Shown here: positions 1-12,696 of the stretch, in pieces
Numbering within the stretch: position 1 is the stretch's first letter
Layout of the letters: each line of letters begins with the position of its first letter
Assembly: GCF_905220365.1 (NCBI RefSeq)
Contig: NC_061134.1
Location: 11,299,001 to 11,363,000, forward strand
Direction of reading: 5' to 3'
Origin: Vanessa cardui
Taxonomy: Eukaryota; Arthropoda; Insecta; Lepidoptera; Nymphalidae
Length of the DNA stretch: 64,000 nucleotides
The notes under the pieces: model-generated
Seen by the model: only the letters and a program-made list of their open reading frames with translations
The model's database searches: none
Told to the model about the DNA's origin: nothing
Translations under genes and position numbers: made by a program

Positions 1-544
1 TTTTTATGCGTATCGTATAATTAGAGATAATTAATCTAACCATATTCTGAAGTATCGTCAACTGTTTTAACAATTTATTGTTTACATGTACGCTATGGTC
101 GAGAACGAACGATTAAATTACATTCGATGCATCCAAACAAAACTTCGAGCCAAAGGGTACATTTATTTACGAGATACATACAGATGACAAGGTTTTAAAT
201 ATTATATAATCGATGTTTGATAGAACCGGGTAATAGGGGACGTTTTTGGTGTGATACAAACTTTTCTAGACTATAGAAATTTAATTAAAATTTTCATCGT
301 ACCAACTTTACATCGAGATTACACCAACAAAAACATTCTCAGATCTGTTTCCGGATTCAAAAAAAGAAGATATGATCTTGATAAATAAGTTTATGGGTGT
401 TATGACCAATCTGCAGCCTATCGAGAACATCATTGACGAATATTAAATGAAATAATTTTTAAGTATTTGATTAGAGCTCGCATGTTTCTTGATTATTTGT
501 ACATTCTATCAGTAACTTATTACAAAATTAAAAATTAAAAAAAT

Positions 545-592
545 ATTTTTCTACGACTAATGCCCAGCAAAGCGGGCGGGTATAGCTAGTTT
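545..592 (+). mobile_element. Helitron-like 3' end fragment
   Basis: Ends GCGGGCGGGTATAGCTAGT, the typical GC-rich terminus plus CTAGT of lepidopteran non-autonomous Helitrons. Only the terminus is recognisable. Confidence 0.5.
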
Positions 593-834
593 ATAATAAG
601 TGAATAAAGCACATATAAAGTATGATAAAACTACTAGATTTATACACAACCCTTTTCGTCTTATACAAGAATCTTATACAATATCAATAGCGTAAGATTA
701 TTTTTCCAGTAATTATGGGACGATAGCTGCATACAAAAATATATGATTTCATTTTGAATAGCTCCAAGCGTATAATGTGTGCAGAAAATTAAAGAGGATT
801 CTTGAGTGAAATTTTCTCAATTTTTACAAATTAA

Positions 835-1076
835 CAAATAAATATATATAAATATTGGACATCATCACATACATTGCTCTGATGCCAATGTAAGTAGCTT
901 AAGCACTTGTGCTATGGAAAATCAGAAGTAACGTGGTACCACAAACACCCAAACCAAAGGAAACATAGAAAACTAATGAATTTTCTGCATCGACTCGACC
1001 GGGAATCGAAACCGGGACCTCGCTGTGGCGTACCCATGAAAACCGGTGTAGACACTACTCGACCACGGAGGTCGTC
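835..1076 (-). mobile_element. tRNA-derived SINE, family B
   Basis: Reverse copy of a family whose head reads GACGACCTCCGTGGTCGAGT, with a Box B-like GGTTTCGATTCCC, a body with GGTGTTTGTGGTACC-type sequence and a tail rich in ATTTATTT. Matches the copies at 5222, 13420, 41464 and 50705. A 71-codon frame inside it is not a gene. Confidence 0.85.
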
Positions 1077-1764
1077 AAAAATAATTTATTTTAGAGAAAG
1101 GATAAAAGGTACGAAAGCCTAAACAACATTTTAAATGAAGGCGAAATTTCGCGGAAGACTCACTAGAAAATTACTTTGGAAGTACATATGTTAAATGTCA
1201 ATTCTAAGCTAAACAAATGTTATTCGTACACTTAGTACAACACTATACTTCATTTACATAGGCAATGTTTATAGTTCAACTACGCACTAGAATTCTTGAT
1301 ACTTTATTTATTACAAACACATCAATATTTATTATTCAACACTATACCAATTAACTACATATACCCGCTTACATTTTACTTCGAAAAATCAATAATAAAA
1401 ACGTCATATATTAATGTACATAAATTATTCAATACCAACTGTAAAACGGAAATTCAAGAGGAAAATTAATTATTTATTCGTAGTGGCATTGGAATAAGCT
1501 ACAGGATAACTTGATATCAAAAGCTAAGTATTAGAACTTTCTATGACACTAATTCAATTTGCATAAACAGAATTGTGGTTGAACTGAGTGTCATGTTATG
1601 TAAATTATTATGATATTATACCTCGTTAAATATATATTGAAAGCTTTCAGAATATTATGCTATCTACATTAATATTATAAACATGAGTATATACTTATTA
1701 AGCTTGAAACCTAAGGAAGGAATTCTAATTTGAGTTTAGATGTAAAAAGTAGTTTTAAATCTAA

Positions 1765-1848
1765 GCTCAAACTCGAATTCCCTTATTCAATATGAAAGCA
1801 TTGCACTTAATCATTCACTTAATTAAGACAGTCAAATCAAACGCGAGA
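1765..1848 (-). mobile_element. LINE 3'-end fragment, left part, split by a SINE
   Basis: AGCTCAAACTCGAATTC and CTTATTCAATATGAAAGCAT match the element at 14620-14775. Its continuation (CGGCGAAAGAAACTCACC) reappears at about 2151, after the SINE. Confidence 0.6.
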
Positions 1849-2130
1849 GAGCCGAGATGGCTCAGTGGTTAGACCGCGTACATCTTAACCGATGATTGCG
1901 AATTTAAACCCAGGCAAGCACGAGTGAATTTTCATGTGCTTTATACGTTTATAGTTCATCTCGAGTTAGCGATAAAAGAAAACGTGAGGAAACCTGCATG
2001 TGTCTAATTTTAACGAAACTCTGCCACATCTGATCAACCAACCTACATTGAAGCAGTGGAATATGCTCATAACCTAATCATCAATATGAGAAGCCTTAGG
2101 CAAGCTATGGGAAATTTACAGACTATTTAC
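1849..2130 (+). mobile_element. tRNA-derived SINE, family A (Metulj-like)
   Basis: Head GAGCCGAGATGGCTCAGTGG with Box A-like TGGCTCAGTGGTTAGACCG and a degenerate Box B. The body contains GAGGAAACCTGCATGTG. The tail, from GGAATATGCTC on, is degenerate. It is inserted into the LINE fragment around it. Confidence 0.85.
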
Positions 2131-2552
2131 CTGATGACTTTATTCACCGGCGAAAGAAACTCACCGGGTTTTTTTCATCAAATAGTGTATTTTATAAAAC
2201 CGTAAATTATTGAAAATTATCAGAAAAACATGATAAATCTCCATTTTATCGTAAATAATGAAGCATATATTCAATACAACAGTAATAAAAGAAATCGTAT
2301 CACCGCATCAATAAATCGTATAGTGAAAAGTGATTTATGAGTTACTGGAATAATGAATCTGCCATTGAGGATATTTGATGTCGCATTTTGTTCCACGAAC
2401 GTACCCAACAAAGGGACACATTAGTCCATTAAATGGAACCTAATAGGATTAATGGCACTTATTTGCGGCTTCAGAATACAAATAGGAATGATTTAGAATC
2501 CACTTAGTGTGTCATCAACTAGCTAGATGTCTCGTAAAAGGTCTTTCAAGAT

Positions 2553-2739
2553 TTAATAATATTATAAATGTGTAAGTAACTCTATCTGTCTGTCGCTGTT
2601 TAACTGCCAAATCAATGAATAGAATTTAACGAAATTTGCTAAGAAGTAAACTTGGACTCCAAGGAAGGACATAGGCTACTTTTTTTTGCCTAATATCCAA
2701 CCCCCTTAAAAGCGAGCGAATCGGGGGCGACAACTAGTA
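2553..2739 (+). mobile_element. Lep1-like non-autonomous Helitron
   Basis: Begins AATATTATAAATGTGTAAGT with CTATCTGTCTGTC, contains GACTCCAAGGAAGGACATAG and ends GGGGGCGACAACTAGT, as in lepidopteran Lep1-type elements. Confidence 0.75.
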
Positions 2740-2936
2740 AAATATATTTCAAGTTTGTCCATTTAATAATATAAAAATAAACTATTTGTACTCGTTAATC
2801 TCTTTCAAGGATACGAAACAAATAAAAATGTATATTAATATTGATATTGTAAAATAATAAATTAAACTAAAATACTTACCTCTAGGTAAGACTGTTTAAA
2901 CCCGACTGGATAGGTAGCACCCATTTATCATAATTA

Positions 2937-3048
2937 TACAGGGTTATTGGTAACTCGGTTATCATGCATATGGTGGTTAAAATTATTTGCAAATAGTCAC
3001 CCCTATCACCTCCTAGCGGATGTACGTCGAGTTACCAATAACCCTGTA
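2937..3048. mobile_element. 112-bp MITE with perfect 21-bp terminal inverted repeats
   Basis: Left end TACAGGGTTATTGGTAACTC(G) and right end (C)GAGTTACCAATAACCCTGTA are exact inverted copies. The outer TA on each side fits a TA target duplication, as in Tc1/mariner-type MITEs, but could be part of the repeat. No coding capacity. Confidence 0.8.
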
Positions 3049-5221
3049 TGTACAAACAACCAAAGAGTATTTAGTATTCTTATATTTAGGTATGGCACAA
3101 AGAACAAAACATCTTAGTTCCCAAAATTGGGTGACCCATTATTATTAGTGATGAAGATGTGATTAAAATTTCTTACACTTTCAATGTCAATTTATCATCA
3201 CGTGGTTAAATCAGTTGCCATGGAAACCAAATAAACAAAGTGGAATTCATTTTTTCTTTTTTCGAGTAAAAGGCCAGAGTGAAATTTATTTCTATCACTA
3301 TTTTCGTTACATAGCTTAGGTTCTTAAGTTTCAATTACATTTCTTTTTACGATTGCATAAAGAGTGGTACTTAAGGAATTTTATTGTGATTGCGACGAGA
3401 ATAAGCCATCTAAGCGTAAGCTGGCGTTAGCTTAGATTCAATCAACTTCTATCACTTACAACATCATACTCTACAAGTATAGCAAAATAAACGAAATCAT
3501 TTACTGGAAAATACTCTGAACGAAAGATAGAAATGCGAGAATTTAAAATGTCGGCATATTTTTTTTCTGTATTGGCTAAAGTGAAATGGCTAAGTACTAA
3601 GTACTGCAAAGGCTTTGCTTTAATTTTTCAAATGTATAGGCAGATAACAACATCATTTCTGTATCATTATAATACATTATAAATAACGCATGCTGCTGTC
3701 TAGGTCATTGGGATCAACGAGAGCTTATTTTTATTAATAAACTATGATTGTCGAATACGCTAACAACGGAAAAAGATATGATACATTCGTCTTTATTACA
3801 AAGTATAATACAAAGTTCCTTACCGCTGTCTGTCACTATGTATGCTTAGATCTTTAAAATAACGTAACGGTATTTGATGCGCTTTATTTTAATAGATAGA
3901 CTGATTCGAGAAGAAGGTTTTTATAAATAAAACATGGAATATAGTTAAGAAATACGGATAATTTTAGAAGTTTCTAATGTGATGTCGTAACATCTTTTGT
4001 AATATATTTATTATCAGAATTTTACCCGTGCGAAGCCGAAACAGGTCGCAAGTATTAAAGAAATCCCTCATCACTTCATTTTACAACAGATTTCTGTCAG
4101 AATAAATAACTAGGGGCTATAAACATGACAAAAAGAAGTAATCATTTCAAGCTCTTGTCGCTTTTTGTGGTAAAGTGATAACGGTAATTGCCAAATTTCA
4201 GCCAACTCAAATGAACTTGGTTTAAAGACATTCCTAGATTTCCCCAGGGGTCAGGCTCGTTACAATTTTATATTTCGGACGTGTTTGTGGTACTGATATA
4301 AGCAGATCAATTTGGATGTAAAAAATGCGAAAGTAAATGGCCCGTTTACAACCCACTCTGGGTGAAGCTCTTCTCGCCTACAAAGTAATATTTTTGTTAG
4401 AGTTTTATCCGACCCATGCAGGTTTCCTCGTGATATTTCCATAATCATCGATGACGGTTTGAATGATATTTACAAAATCACAGAAATCAGAATTCAGAGC
4501 TCAGAACAGTTTGAATGGATGGCAGTACTAATGGACAGTGGAGGCCACGTACCATCAGGTGGTCCATTTGCCAGTCCGCATATAACTATGTAACATAGCA
4601 TAAAGTAAGAAGTCTGAAATGATCCAATGATGAGAAAACGCCTCCAATCTTTGAAAATGCACTTAATTAAAGCTTATTCGCAGAATTATTATTAGCAGTA
4701 CAGCGCCTTACTATAAGATAGAACGATTTTCTGTGACAATGACGAATACTCATTTTTCAACATCAAGTTTCTCAAACACTAAGAATAATCAATCTTGCTT
4801 CGAACTAAGTGAAACGCTGTATTCAACCAATATGATAAATACAAACAAATATATACCGTTTACACTAGAGATTGACAGTCCACAAATTGCAGTATCGACG
4901 TTTAACTCGTAATGACGAAATTAATGAGCTACTTAATTACCATGCATTTTGCATTATTATCTTATAGAGACACATTATTTTAACTTATGCAAACAAAGTT
5001 ATTGGTGTTTGTTTCAATTATCATCACACGATCACCTTCACATAATTATTTATTAAACAACATTGTATGCTCTGATTTATATAAATGAACTGACTCGCTT
5101 ATGACGGGTTAACAAAAGAGACCACTGTTACACAGCGGGTTGGAAACACGCGGGCTCACGGAAATTGTATCTGTATTTTCTGTGTGAATTAACAATTTTG
5201 TATTTACCTATTCTGATATTA
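3049..5221. other. Non-coding stretch with degenerate repeat fragments
   Basis: No gene seen. Weak fragments: family C element near 3090-3140 and 4510-4600 (ACCATCAGGTGGTCCAT), family A SINE core near 4419-4442 (GCAGGTTTCCTCGTGATAT), and at 3960-4055 a reverse fragment of the element found at 51940-52203 (GTGCGAAGCCGAAACAGGTC). Confidence 0.5.
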
Positions 5222-5487
5222 TAAATAAATAAATATTGGAAAACATCACATACATTACTCTGATCCCAATATAAGTTGCTAAAGAAAAACATAAGATAAT
5301 AATATAATAAATAAAACACAAGTGGTGTTATGGAAAATCAGAAGCGACGAAGGTACCTCAAATACTCAGACCCAAAACAACATAGAAAAGTAATGAAAAG
5401 TTTTTCTCCATTGACTCAGCCCAAATTGAATCCGCTCGGGGTGGCATAGCCATTAAAAACGGTGTACGCACTACTCGACCACAGAGC
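5222..5487 (-). mobile_element. SINE family B, degenerate copy
   Basis: Reverse copy with the tail AAATATTGGAAAACATCACA, internal TATGGAAAATCAGAAGCGAC and head GTGTACGCACTACTCGACCA. Several substitutions and an internal insertion around 5280-5320 mark it as old. Confidence 0.8.
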
Positions 5488-5927
5488 AACCGGAAAAAGG
5501 GAGACGCGGGTACGTTTACTATAAAAAACCTGTGTGTCATGCGACAGAACCCACGAGCAAGAATAAAATAATGTACAGAATCTGTGATAATCATTGTATG
5601 TGTACCATAAGTAAGGATAAACTTATAACGTCAAGTTTTCGACTTCACAAAGTCAATATACTCTTCTTGGGGCAAGGTATCCGTTTTGATAATAAAATTC
5701 CACAAAAGTTTTTAACTTTGCCGTTTCATAAATTTAAATCTTTATAAAAAATACATTGGTAAAGAAGGCATATTATTCAATACATAATCATACAGACGTT
5801 AAAAAAGTGTAGAATTAATACATATTGACTTTCAAGCAGGATATATTATATAAGAATATAATATATACAATATACATATATAAACGTAATTAACTAATAT
5901 GACTGTACTTTTAAACTTTGAAAAAGA

Positions 5928-6045
5928 GTAACTAAAATTCTTGCAGGTTCTTTTCGGTAGAATCTTTACTTATTATATTGTAAATGAGGATTCAATGGTG
6001 CTTGTATAAAATATATTTTCATTTTTGGAATTTTATTTTAGCCCT
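5928..6045 (+). mobile_element. LINE 3'-end fragment
   Basis: GGTTCTTTTCGGTAGAATCT and GAGGATTCAATGGTGCTTGT match the 3' ends at 37427-37548 and 60050-60115. Truncated, non-coding. Confidence 0.6.
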
Positions 6046-7203
6046 CGCGCTATCCAATAATTTGCTTTAACTAAGTGTAAATACTCATAAATAAATTTAG
6101 ATATTTTTTTTCGCAATGCAATAAAGCCTCTACTACGTTTTCAGTATTAGATGAAAGTAAATGTTATACACTCTGTGTTAAATTTCCAGTATTTCAACTT
6201 GTACAGAAATAGAATTCAAAGATATTACTATAATATTAACCGACTTTCAAATGGTCTAGCTACAGATGGTCCCATATTTCCCAGGAGCCTGAGGTTATAT
6301 TTCTGAATTCGTGATAATTTAGTATTTTCTGAAAACATTTCTTACAATGTTATGAGGGACTTCTAGAAATTTATCGCGTTTGTATTTAAACTAGATACCC
6401 GACCCGGTTCGCAGGGTAGTATGCTCTACATAAAATGTTTATTGTTATAAATAAATATTATTAACTTTATAGCTTCTTGCGCCCACCTACTAGTACTCAC
6501 GCTAGTAAAACTCCAACTTTAGTTGCATGAATATATTTCATCGTCAATTCATTTATGACAACGTCATTGTCATTTCTGCCAATTTACATAAAACCCTAAT
6601 TAAATATAATATACTTAAACATTTTAAATGATCATTGGTAAAACCTAATATGACATAAAAGCCAGTATGATAAGCTGTTCGGTGGTTTTCGTGAAGATCT
6701 TTGAACGTGATAAACTGAAAAAAATCACATCGGAATGCATTTAACCTTTCTCAATACATACGATCATCTAGAAAAACACGAGTACGTACGTACATTTACT
6801 ATAAGCACCAATATATTATAAGTACCTAAGTCTATCTTCTATCAAATAACGCCGGTCCGCAGCAAAATCAAGATTAAGTAAGCCGCAGCCATCATCCGGA
6901 ATTACTCCAAGATAAAACACTGACGATAATATCTATCGTCTTCTAAACGTAATTCTTTCGTTTCATCTTTATCGGATAAAACAAAAAAATACAAAAATCT
7001 AATATTATAAATTACTTTAATTTCGCTTTGTAGATAAATGTATTAGACTATTTGACAATGCGAAAAATAAATTGTGAATTATTGTAATCAGTACATATTA
7101 CGAGTTTAAAAATGGTTATTTACTAACGAAAGTTTATTTTTTTTATACTTAATTTATTCAAAAATCCATAAATAAAAATGCATTATTTAAAACGTTTGTT
7201 ACG

Positions 7204-7410
7204 TGAAACGCTCCTGATTGGCCGGGCTTATGATGAAGTCACTTTCTTGTAAACTTTGCTTTTCTACTATATGAACCACAGATTAAAATACAGGAAAGTG
7301 AAGTCACCGACCCCATTGCAGCGCCATATTGTCCAAGAAGCGTTTTTGCGCGCTATTTAAATATGGAATTTTTAATAAGATAATTTTCGGCAAATATGTA
7401 CTAGAAATAA
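7204..7410. repeat. Interspersed repeat with AAACGCTC ends
   Basis: Starts AAACGCTCCTGATTGGCCGG, contains AAGTCACCGACCCCATTGCA and GCGCCATATTGTCCAAGAAG, then CGTTTTTGCGCGC. The partial inverted symmetry (AAACGCTC / GAAGCGTTT) and the resemblance to a widespread lepidopteran repeat I recall suggest a MITE. Only one copy is in this window. An overlapping minus-strand ORF is probably chance. Confidence 0.45.
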
Positions 7411-8453
7411 AATCACAACTTTTACTGGGTTCCTTAACTTCTACTAAATAATATAAAATGGATTTTAAAAACCAGTTAAATAGCCTATTATTTGATACAA
7501 ATCTGAACAGTAGCTTCATTGAAAACAGTTATCGATAATTGCCATCATCATCTTAATACTATTCATAATCGTTATTGTTAGAAAGATACCTCAATGATCA
7601 AGCAATAAAAGTAGTAAATGAGATAATATGTTTGTGAAGAGATTTCTGTAGAGAAATACCCAGTTTCTTTCAAGGACAGGTGCACTTTCACAGGAGACGA
7701 GAAAGATAAATGCCGAACGTAATTATTAAGCTATTCAACGACAAAAACTACACAAAGTTACAAGCGAGACATTTCAAACATTCTTCCACTTAATTTTGTT
7801 CTTCTTAGTTTTGCTAACTATGGAAAGTCTTCTTGATAACCAATTTCAACTAAATTTAATTCTTAAAGCAAAAATATAGATATCAATATTTTAATTATTT
7901 GGACATTATTCTGTTCCAAGATGTTTTAGAATGTATGCATCGTATAAGTGGGTCTTGTTAGATTTACAAGAAACGACACGATATAAAAATGTGTCGTGAA
8001 TACGTCTGAGAACGCTTGTTCACTTTATATTCTCTCTGTATATTCCCCCGCGTTCCCTAGGGAGCAATTTGTTCAGACCCGACTATTTTCTACTCTTATG
8101 TTAGATTTCACTGCGAAGGTTTATTTCGGTTTCTAGAAGGGAATTTCAACGAGCGCGTGTTTGTCATATAGCTATTGAAATAACAAACTGTGTTTTATTT
8201 ATCAAATAAAATACAATTTAAATTAATAAAATGGAACTGAAAAATATTGTCCCTATAATATCATTACACATCTCAACAATAAAGAACATTTGTTTATTTA
8301 TTTAATGCCACACTGTATACATATCATTACAGGATTGTGTCCCAATTCTATATTACAGCACTTTAAAAAAAAAACAAATTTAAAATATCTATCAACGTTA
8401 TAATATAATACTCAATTTTATATGATATATTCCAAGCAGCAATTATTGTGAGT
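7411..8453. other. AT-rich non-coding DNA
   Basis: No gene, RNA or clear repeat seen. Minus-strand AATAAA-like sequence lies at about 8290-8305, downstream of the reading frame at 8454-8802. Confidence 0.5.
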
Positions 8454-8802
8454 TCACTCAGGCAACAAAGCAAATCCACTCTTGTCTGCTATCACATTGA
8501 GAGTACGTAACGTGCGCGTCAATGGTACTTCCTTGAGCAACTTGGTTCGCCGTTCGATGTCTTCGCCACACATATCTATCTGGGGCGCACAGACTAAACT
8601 GACTAAGGACATCAACATATTTAACTTCCTTTGAATCATCTAATAATCCCCTCAGCAAAGCTATTTCGTACGCAACAAATATACAAAGCGATCGTAAAAC
8701 GTTAATAACGGCTGTGGAACCGTTCGCTACAGCTTGTGGTAGACAGTAGAAAGTAGTCGTTAAATGCAAGCGAAAATATTTTTTCTCTTGTTCTGTTATC
8801 AA
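8454..8802 (-). pseudogene. Frameshifted reading frame, possible terminal exon or gene remnant
   Basis: Two overlapping minus-strand frames look like one protein with a one-base shift. The first (from 8802) reads FYCLPQAVANGSTAVINVLR and YEIALLRGLLDDSKEVK. The second takes over near 8610-8625 with LNMLMSLVSLVCAPQIDMCG and ends PLTRTLRTLNVIADKSGFAL then LPE-stop at 8454. The sequence is much more protein-like than the surrounding AT-rich DNA. A possible acceptor (TTGATAACAG) precedes it at about 8802, and AATAAA-like motifs follow on the minus strand near 8290-8305. I do not recognise the family. It could be a decayed gene fragment, or a real last exon with a sequencing error or sequence variant. 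Confidence 0.4.
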
Positions 8803-9407
8803 TGAGTTTTAAAGGACTTTAATATAAAGTACATTATTCTAGACATGCTTGATTGTAATGACCGACACTTCTATTCCAATCGAAGAAGGAATGAAGATTA
8901 CCTATTAACCCTTATATTTACGTCATTTTTTGCTAATAGTTCAGCTATATTGTGCATTATTGGCTGTTCTTAGTCTTTAGTTATTATACAAGATTATTCT
9001 ATTTAAACAAATGTATCCTCTTTAATTTTATTGAATAAGCTTCGATGACAGCTTCGAATGTATAATCGGGGTAAGAAAAAATTCCTCACCTTAAGATCTA
9101 TTTTCGTGTGCTCAGTATGAGCGATAATCTGCTTTACCGATCAGAAATGGCATATTGCATCGCAATGATTTGATGTTTAAATTCGAAAGGTACTAAGAGA
9201 TAAAGACTTGATAAAGGAATGAATTTAAAAACTGACGAAGGTTTTCTTACTGTGACTGGAAATGATAGTTTATTCCTACTTTTAACCAATGATATCGCTT
9301 CAAGTGAATAACCAATTTTGTTTATTGCGCTTTTATCCTCTCGAAATATACTATACCTATGAATATAACATTATTCTCCTCCTGAAATATGCTAGCCATT
9401 TCTTCAC

Positions 9408-9677
9408 CTACCACTACCACCTGGATAGGTACCACCAACTCATCAGATATTCTACCGCTAAACAATAGTACGCAGTATTGTTGTGTTCCGGTTTGAAGGT
9501 TGAGTGAGCCAGTGTAACTACAGGTACAAGGAACATTGCATCTTTGTTCCCAAGGCTAGTGGCGCATTGACGATCTACAGAATAGTTACTATTTCTTACA
9601 ACGTTATTGTCTGTGGGTGATGGTGACCACTTTCCATGAGGTGGCCCATATGCACGTCCGCCAACCTATTCCATAAA
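9408..9677 (-). mobile_element. Family C interspersed element (non-coding)
   Basis: Reverse copy of the family with GATAGGTACCACCAACTCAT, ATTGTTGTGTTCCGGTTTGA, CAGTGTAACTACAGGTACAA and GGTGGCCCATATGCACGTCC. Similar copies at 16118, 47561, 57144 and 61096. Non-coding; class unclear (MITE- or SINE-like). Confidence 0.85.
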
Positions 9678-12201
9678 ATAAGTAAAAATATTTTAATGCA
9701 TATATATGATAAACCAAAAACGAGTTTAGAGATTGATCTTCATCAAACAGCTTCAAGGATCAAGTTCCAAAATAGATAAAGAGCAAATTGGAAAACTGCG
9801 CTATGTACCACCAACTTCTTAATGAAATCATTAACCTAACACCCAGCGTCATAAAAATACGTCCTGTTTCAGGAAGCGGCAGACTTTGAACAATAAATTA
9901 AAATTAGATCAGGTTCTTTTTACATAAACAACGGAGTATGCCACTACCCCAGACCTTATTATAAAATTACTTGCTCAGATTTTGTAAACGGATTAAATGC
10001 AGTTTGTTTATTGCGTATAGTCTGTAACTCTGTGTCACCACTTGTATATAGCGCGTCAAGTCTAAGTTGGCGTGTGGCAAAAACATGTACTATTTTTTTT
10101 TTGTTCATTTATATCTTATTTGTTTTATTTAACTTTATTAAGAAAACTTACCCAAAATCTATGAAAAATGAGACGTAGATAATTATTTTCTAGGGAGATA
10201 TTGGTAAAATAAACAAAAAAGTGGCAAGACAAAGGGTGTAGCAGGTGCTGCCACAGGAACGCTAACTTATACTTGACAGTCTGTAGTGATTAACGAATTA
10301 CTCGTTTAACAGATTATACATTAAGGTCTTTGGCGATTTAGGCAAACCTAAAAAGAACCTTTTTTTATATATTTTTTGGGAATAAAATAAGACACTCAAC
10401 CGACTATAGTATGTATATTTTCATTTAATATAAAAATTATAGATATCCACTATATATTTACAAGTAAGTAAATGGCAAACAACATGTAAGACCCAACAGA
10501 ATTAAAAGTTTTATCACAGGTTACGAAAATTCATTCAAATTCGTATTCTGTGTCTCATACGATTGACGAATAAATTCTATACAAGGTAATACTGTGAAAT
10601 AAAACATGAAGACTGGACATTGTACGGAAGCACTTGATAACATTGTTTACACTAGCCACCGGAAATACTGGAAAGAAAAAAAAAAACTTCTATTTTAGTC
10701 TTTGGCAATAATTTAACATATCCTTTACCACACAGCCGAAAAGAATTATACTTTAATCATAATTGATAAAACAAAAAATTAAATGGTATTTTGCAGTGAC
10801 GGTGGACTAGTTATCAACAAGTTATATATTCAGACTTGATTGAATAAATTCCTATCACAGACTAGACAAATAAATTTAGAATAATATTTTAATTACAATC
10901 AGAACGATACAATTTGACAATCATTTGAGACCATCAATAAAACCCAATCACATTATTCCCATAATGCATCAAAAGACTTATTGAAAAATACTTTAAAAAA
11001 AAAGTATATATACTGACCAAGAAACAGTTAACTGATTTTTTTTGCAAGTTGTATGCAAAAACTTGTAATTAATTAAACTGTAAAAAAACACAATTCAATC
11101 CCAAATTATTGTTTAACTATATTCATAAACACAAGATTTATATTTGTTTAAACCATTTTTAAATTAATTATCTGTTGCATATTTCAACATGTGTTAGATG
11201 TAGATAAATTCATTAAATATAAATAAAGTCAGATCTATAATAAAATCTTGAATTTTGATTGCACATTACTTAATTCCGTAGCCCACCACAGCAGGATAAA
11301 ATCAAAACTATGTACTTAAAAAGCTTATTCGAAGTGGCTATTTAAATAATAATAAAAAAAAAAATCTATCAAACTTAAATGCGTATACGGAGCTACATTC
11401 AATCAAACGAACGCAATAAAACTATATCGTTCGTACAACCGTTCTATACAAGCGCCATCCGTCGATACCTAGAGATTGTACAGTTAATTACAAAAACGCT
11501 TCCTGGAGCTGTTACAAAAACTTCATGATATGTACAATAGATTACACTAGTACCTAATCCTCGAGAGTACTCTTAAACTACGCTAATGTACACTGAATCC
11601 TACTGTCTTTTTACACACCAAACGCTCCGATATTAAATACTCTAAATTTTAGAGCATTCGCCTAAACACACTATATTACAATAGGCTCGCTTCGTCCATT
11701 TATTATCAGTTATTGCCATGAAATAATTATAAGTAGATAATTCTCTCTTAATTAAGCTAAAACGACCTACCGTTGAATCCGTTAAAATAATAAAAATTAA
11801 GGCTCTATTGTAAGGCTGTCGATCGACGTCTATCAAATAAAGCTCTCCGATCTATTGGTTTGGAATCTAATTAGGCTTAGAACGATTTTATATTAAGTCT
11901 AGTATCTCCAGTCTATAATTAAGATTGGCTCACGATATTGGACCGTTCGTTCCTCATCTACATCCAGTAGCGGGATACCTTAGACGTTAATTATTGGACA
12001 ACGATTCGACTACAGATACATTCACCCGGGAAGGCGCGCCCCTCCACTTCAAATTACGATCGGGATACATTAGTATGAGTGAGTGACGCTTGTGTAAGAT
12101 GTCTTAATGCATATTATACACAACATAATATGGGCAAATATGTATTAGTATCTCTCAGACTTTACCCTTAGGTAAACGCACGCGCAGTAAGACATCTTGT
12201 A
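9678..12201. other. AT-rich non-coding DNA
   Basis: No coding region, RNA gene or repeat that I can support. Short T and A runs only. Confidence 0.5.
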
Positions 12202-12570
12202 AGGGGTTGTCCATTAATCACGTGATCTTTTTTTAGTATTTTTTAAGCCCCCCTCCCCCATTGGTGATACGTGGTGAGGTTTAAGACCACCCCCCCTCCC
12301 CCTTCTCAATATCACGTGTATTTTTAGTACCTACAACGAATCTTAAAATTTTCTGAATATTATCTTAATTTAAATACAGGTATAAACTATAATCTTATTT
12401 TATTCTGAAATTAAGGACCATATTTGTTTAAAAATCGCGCATATGACGAAAAAATAAATACACGAGATATCTTTACTACACACCCCCTCCCCCTTGTGTT
12501 ATTTTCGTGATTTTTATCAAACCCCTCCCCCCCCCCCTTTCAAGCCTCACGTGATTAATGGACGATCCCT
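12202..12570. mobile_element. 369-bp MITE with GGGRTNGTCCATTAATCACGTG ends
   Basis: Left end GGGGTTGTCCATTAATCACG and right end CGTGATTAATGGACGATCCC are inverted copies with two mismatches in 20 bases. The interior has C-rich runs (CCCCCCCTCCCCC) and several CACGTG cores. No coding capacity. It lies about 120 bp downstream of the zinc-finger gene's poly(A) signal. Confidence 0.8.
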
Positions 12571-12690
12571 AATCAAGCAAACCGAACGCAAGCGTACTAA
12601 TACACGCCAATAATTTGGAGGAACGCGCCTTCGTGAGTGAACAGATCTAAACTTTCAAGTAGGTAAATGAAATGTCGTCGAGTTTTAGTC

Positions 12691-12696
12691 TTTATT
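12691..12696 (-). terminator. Poly(A) signal of the zinc-finger gene
   Basis: AATAAA on the minus strand about 40 bases after the stop codon. A MITE begins about 120 bases further downstream. Confidence 0.75.
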
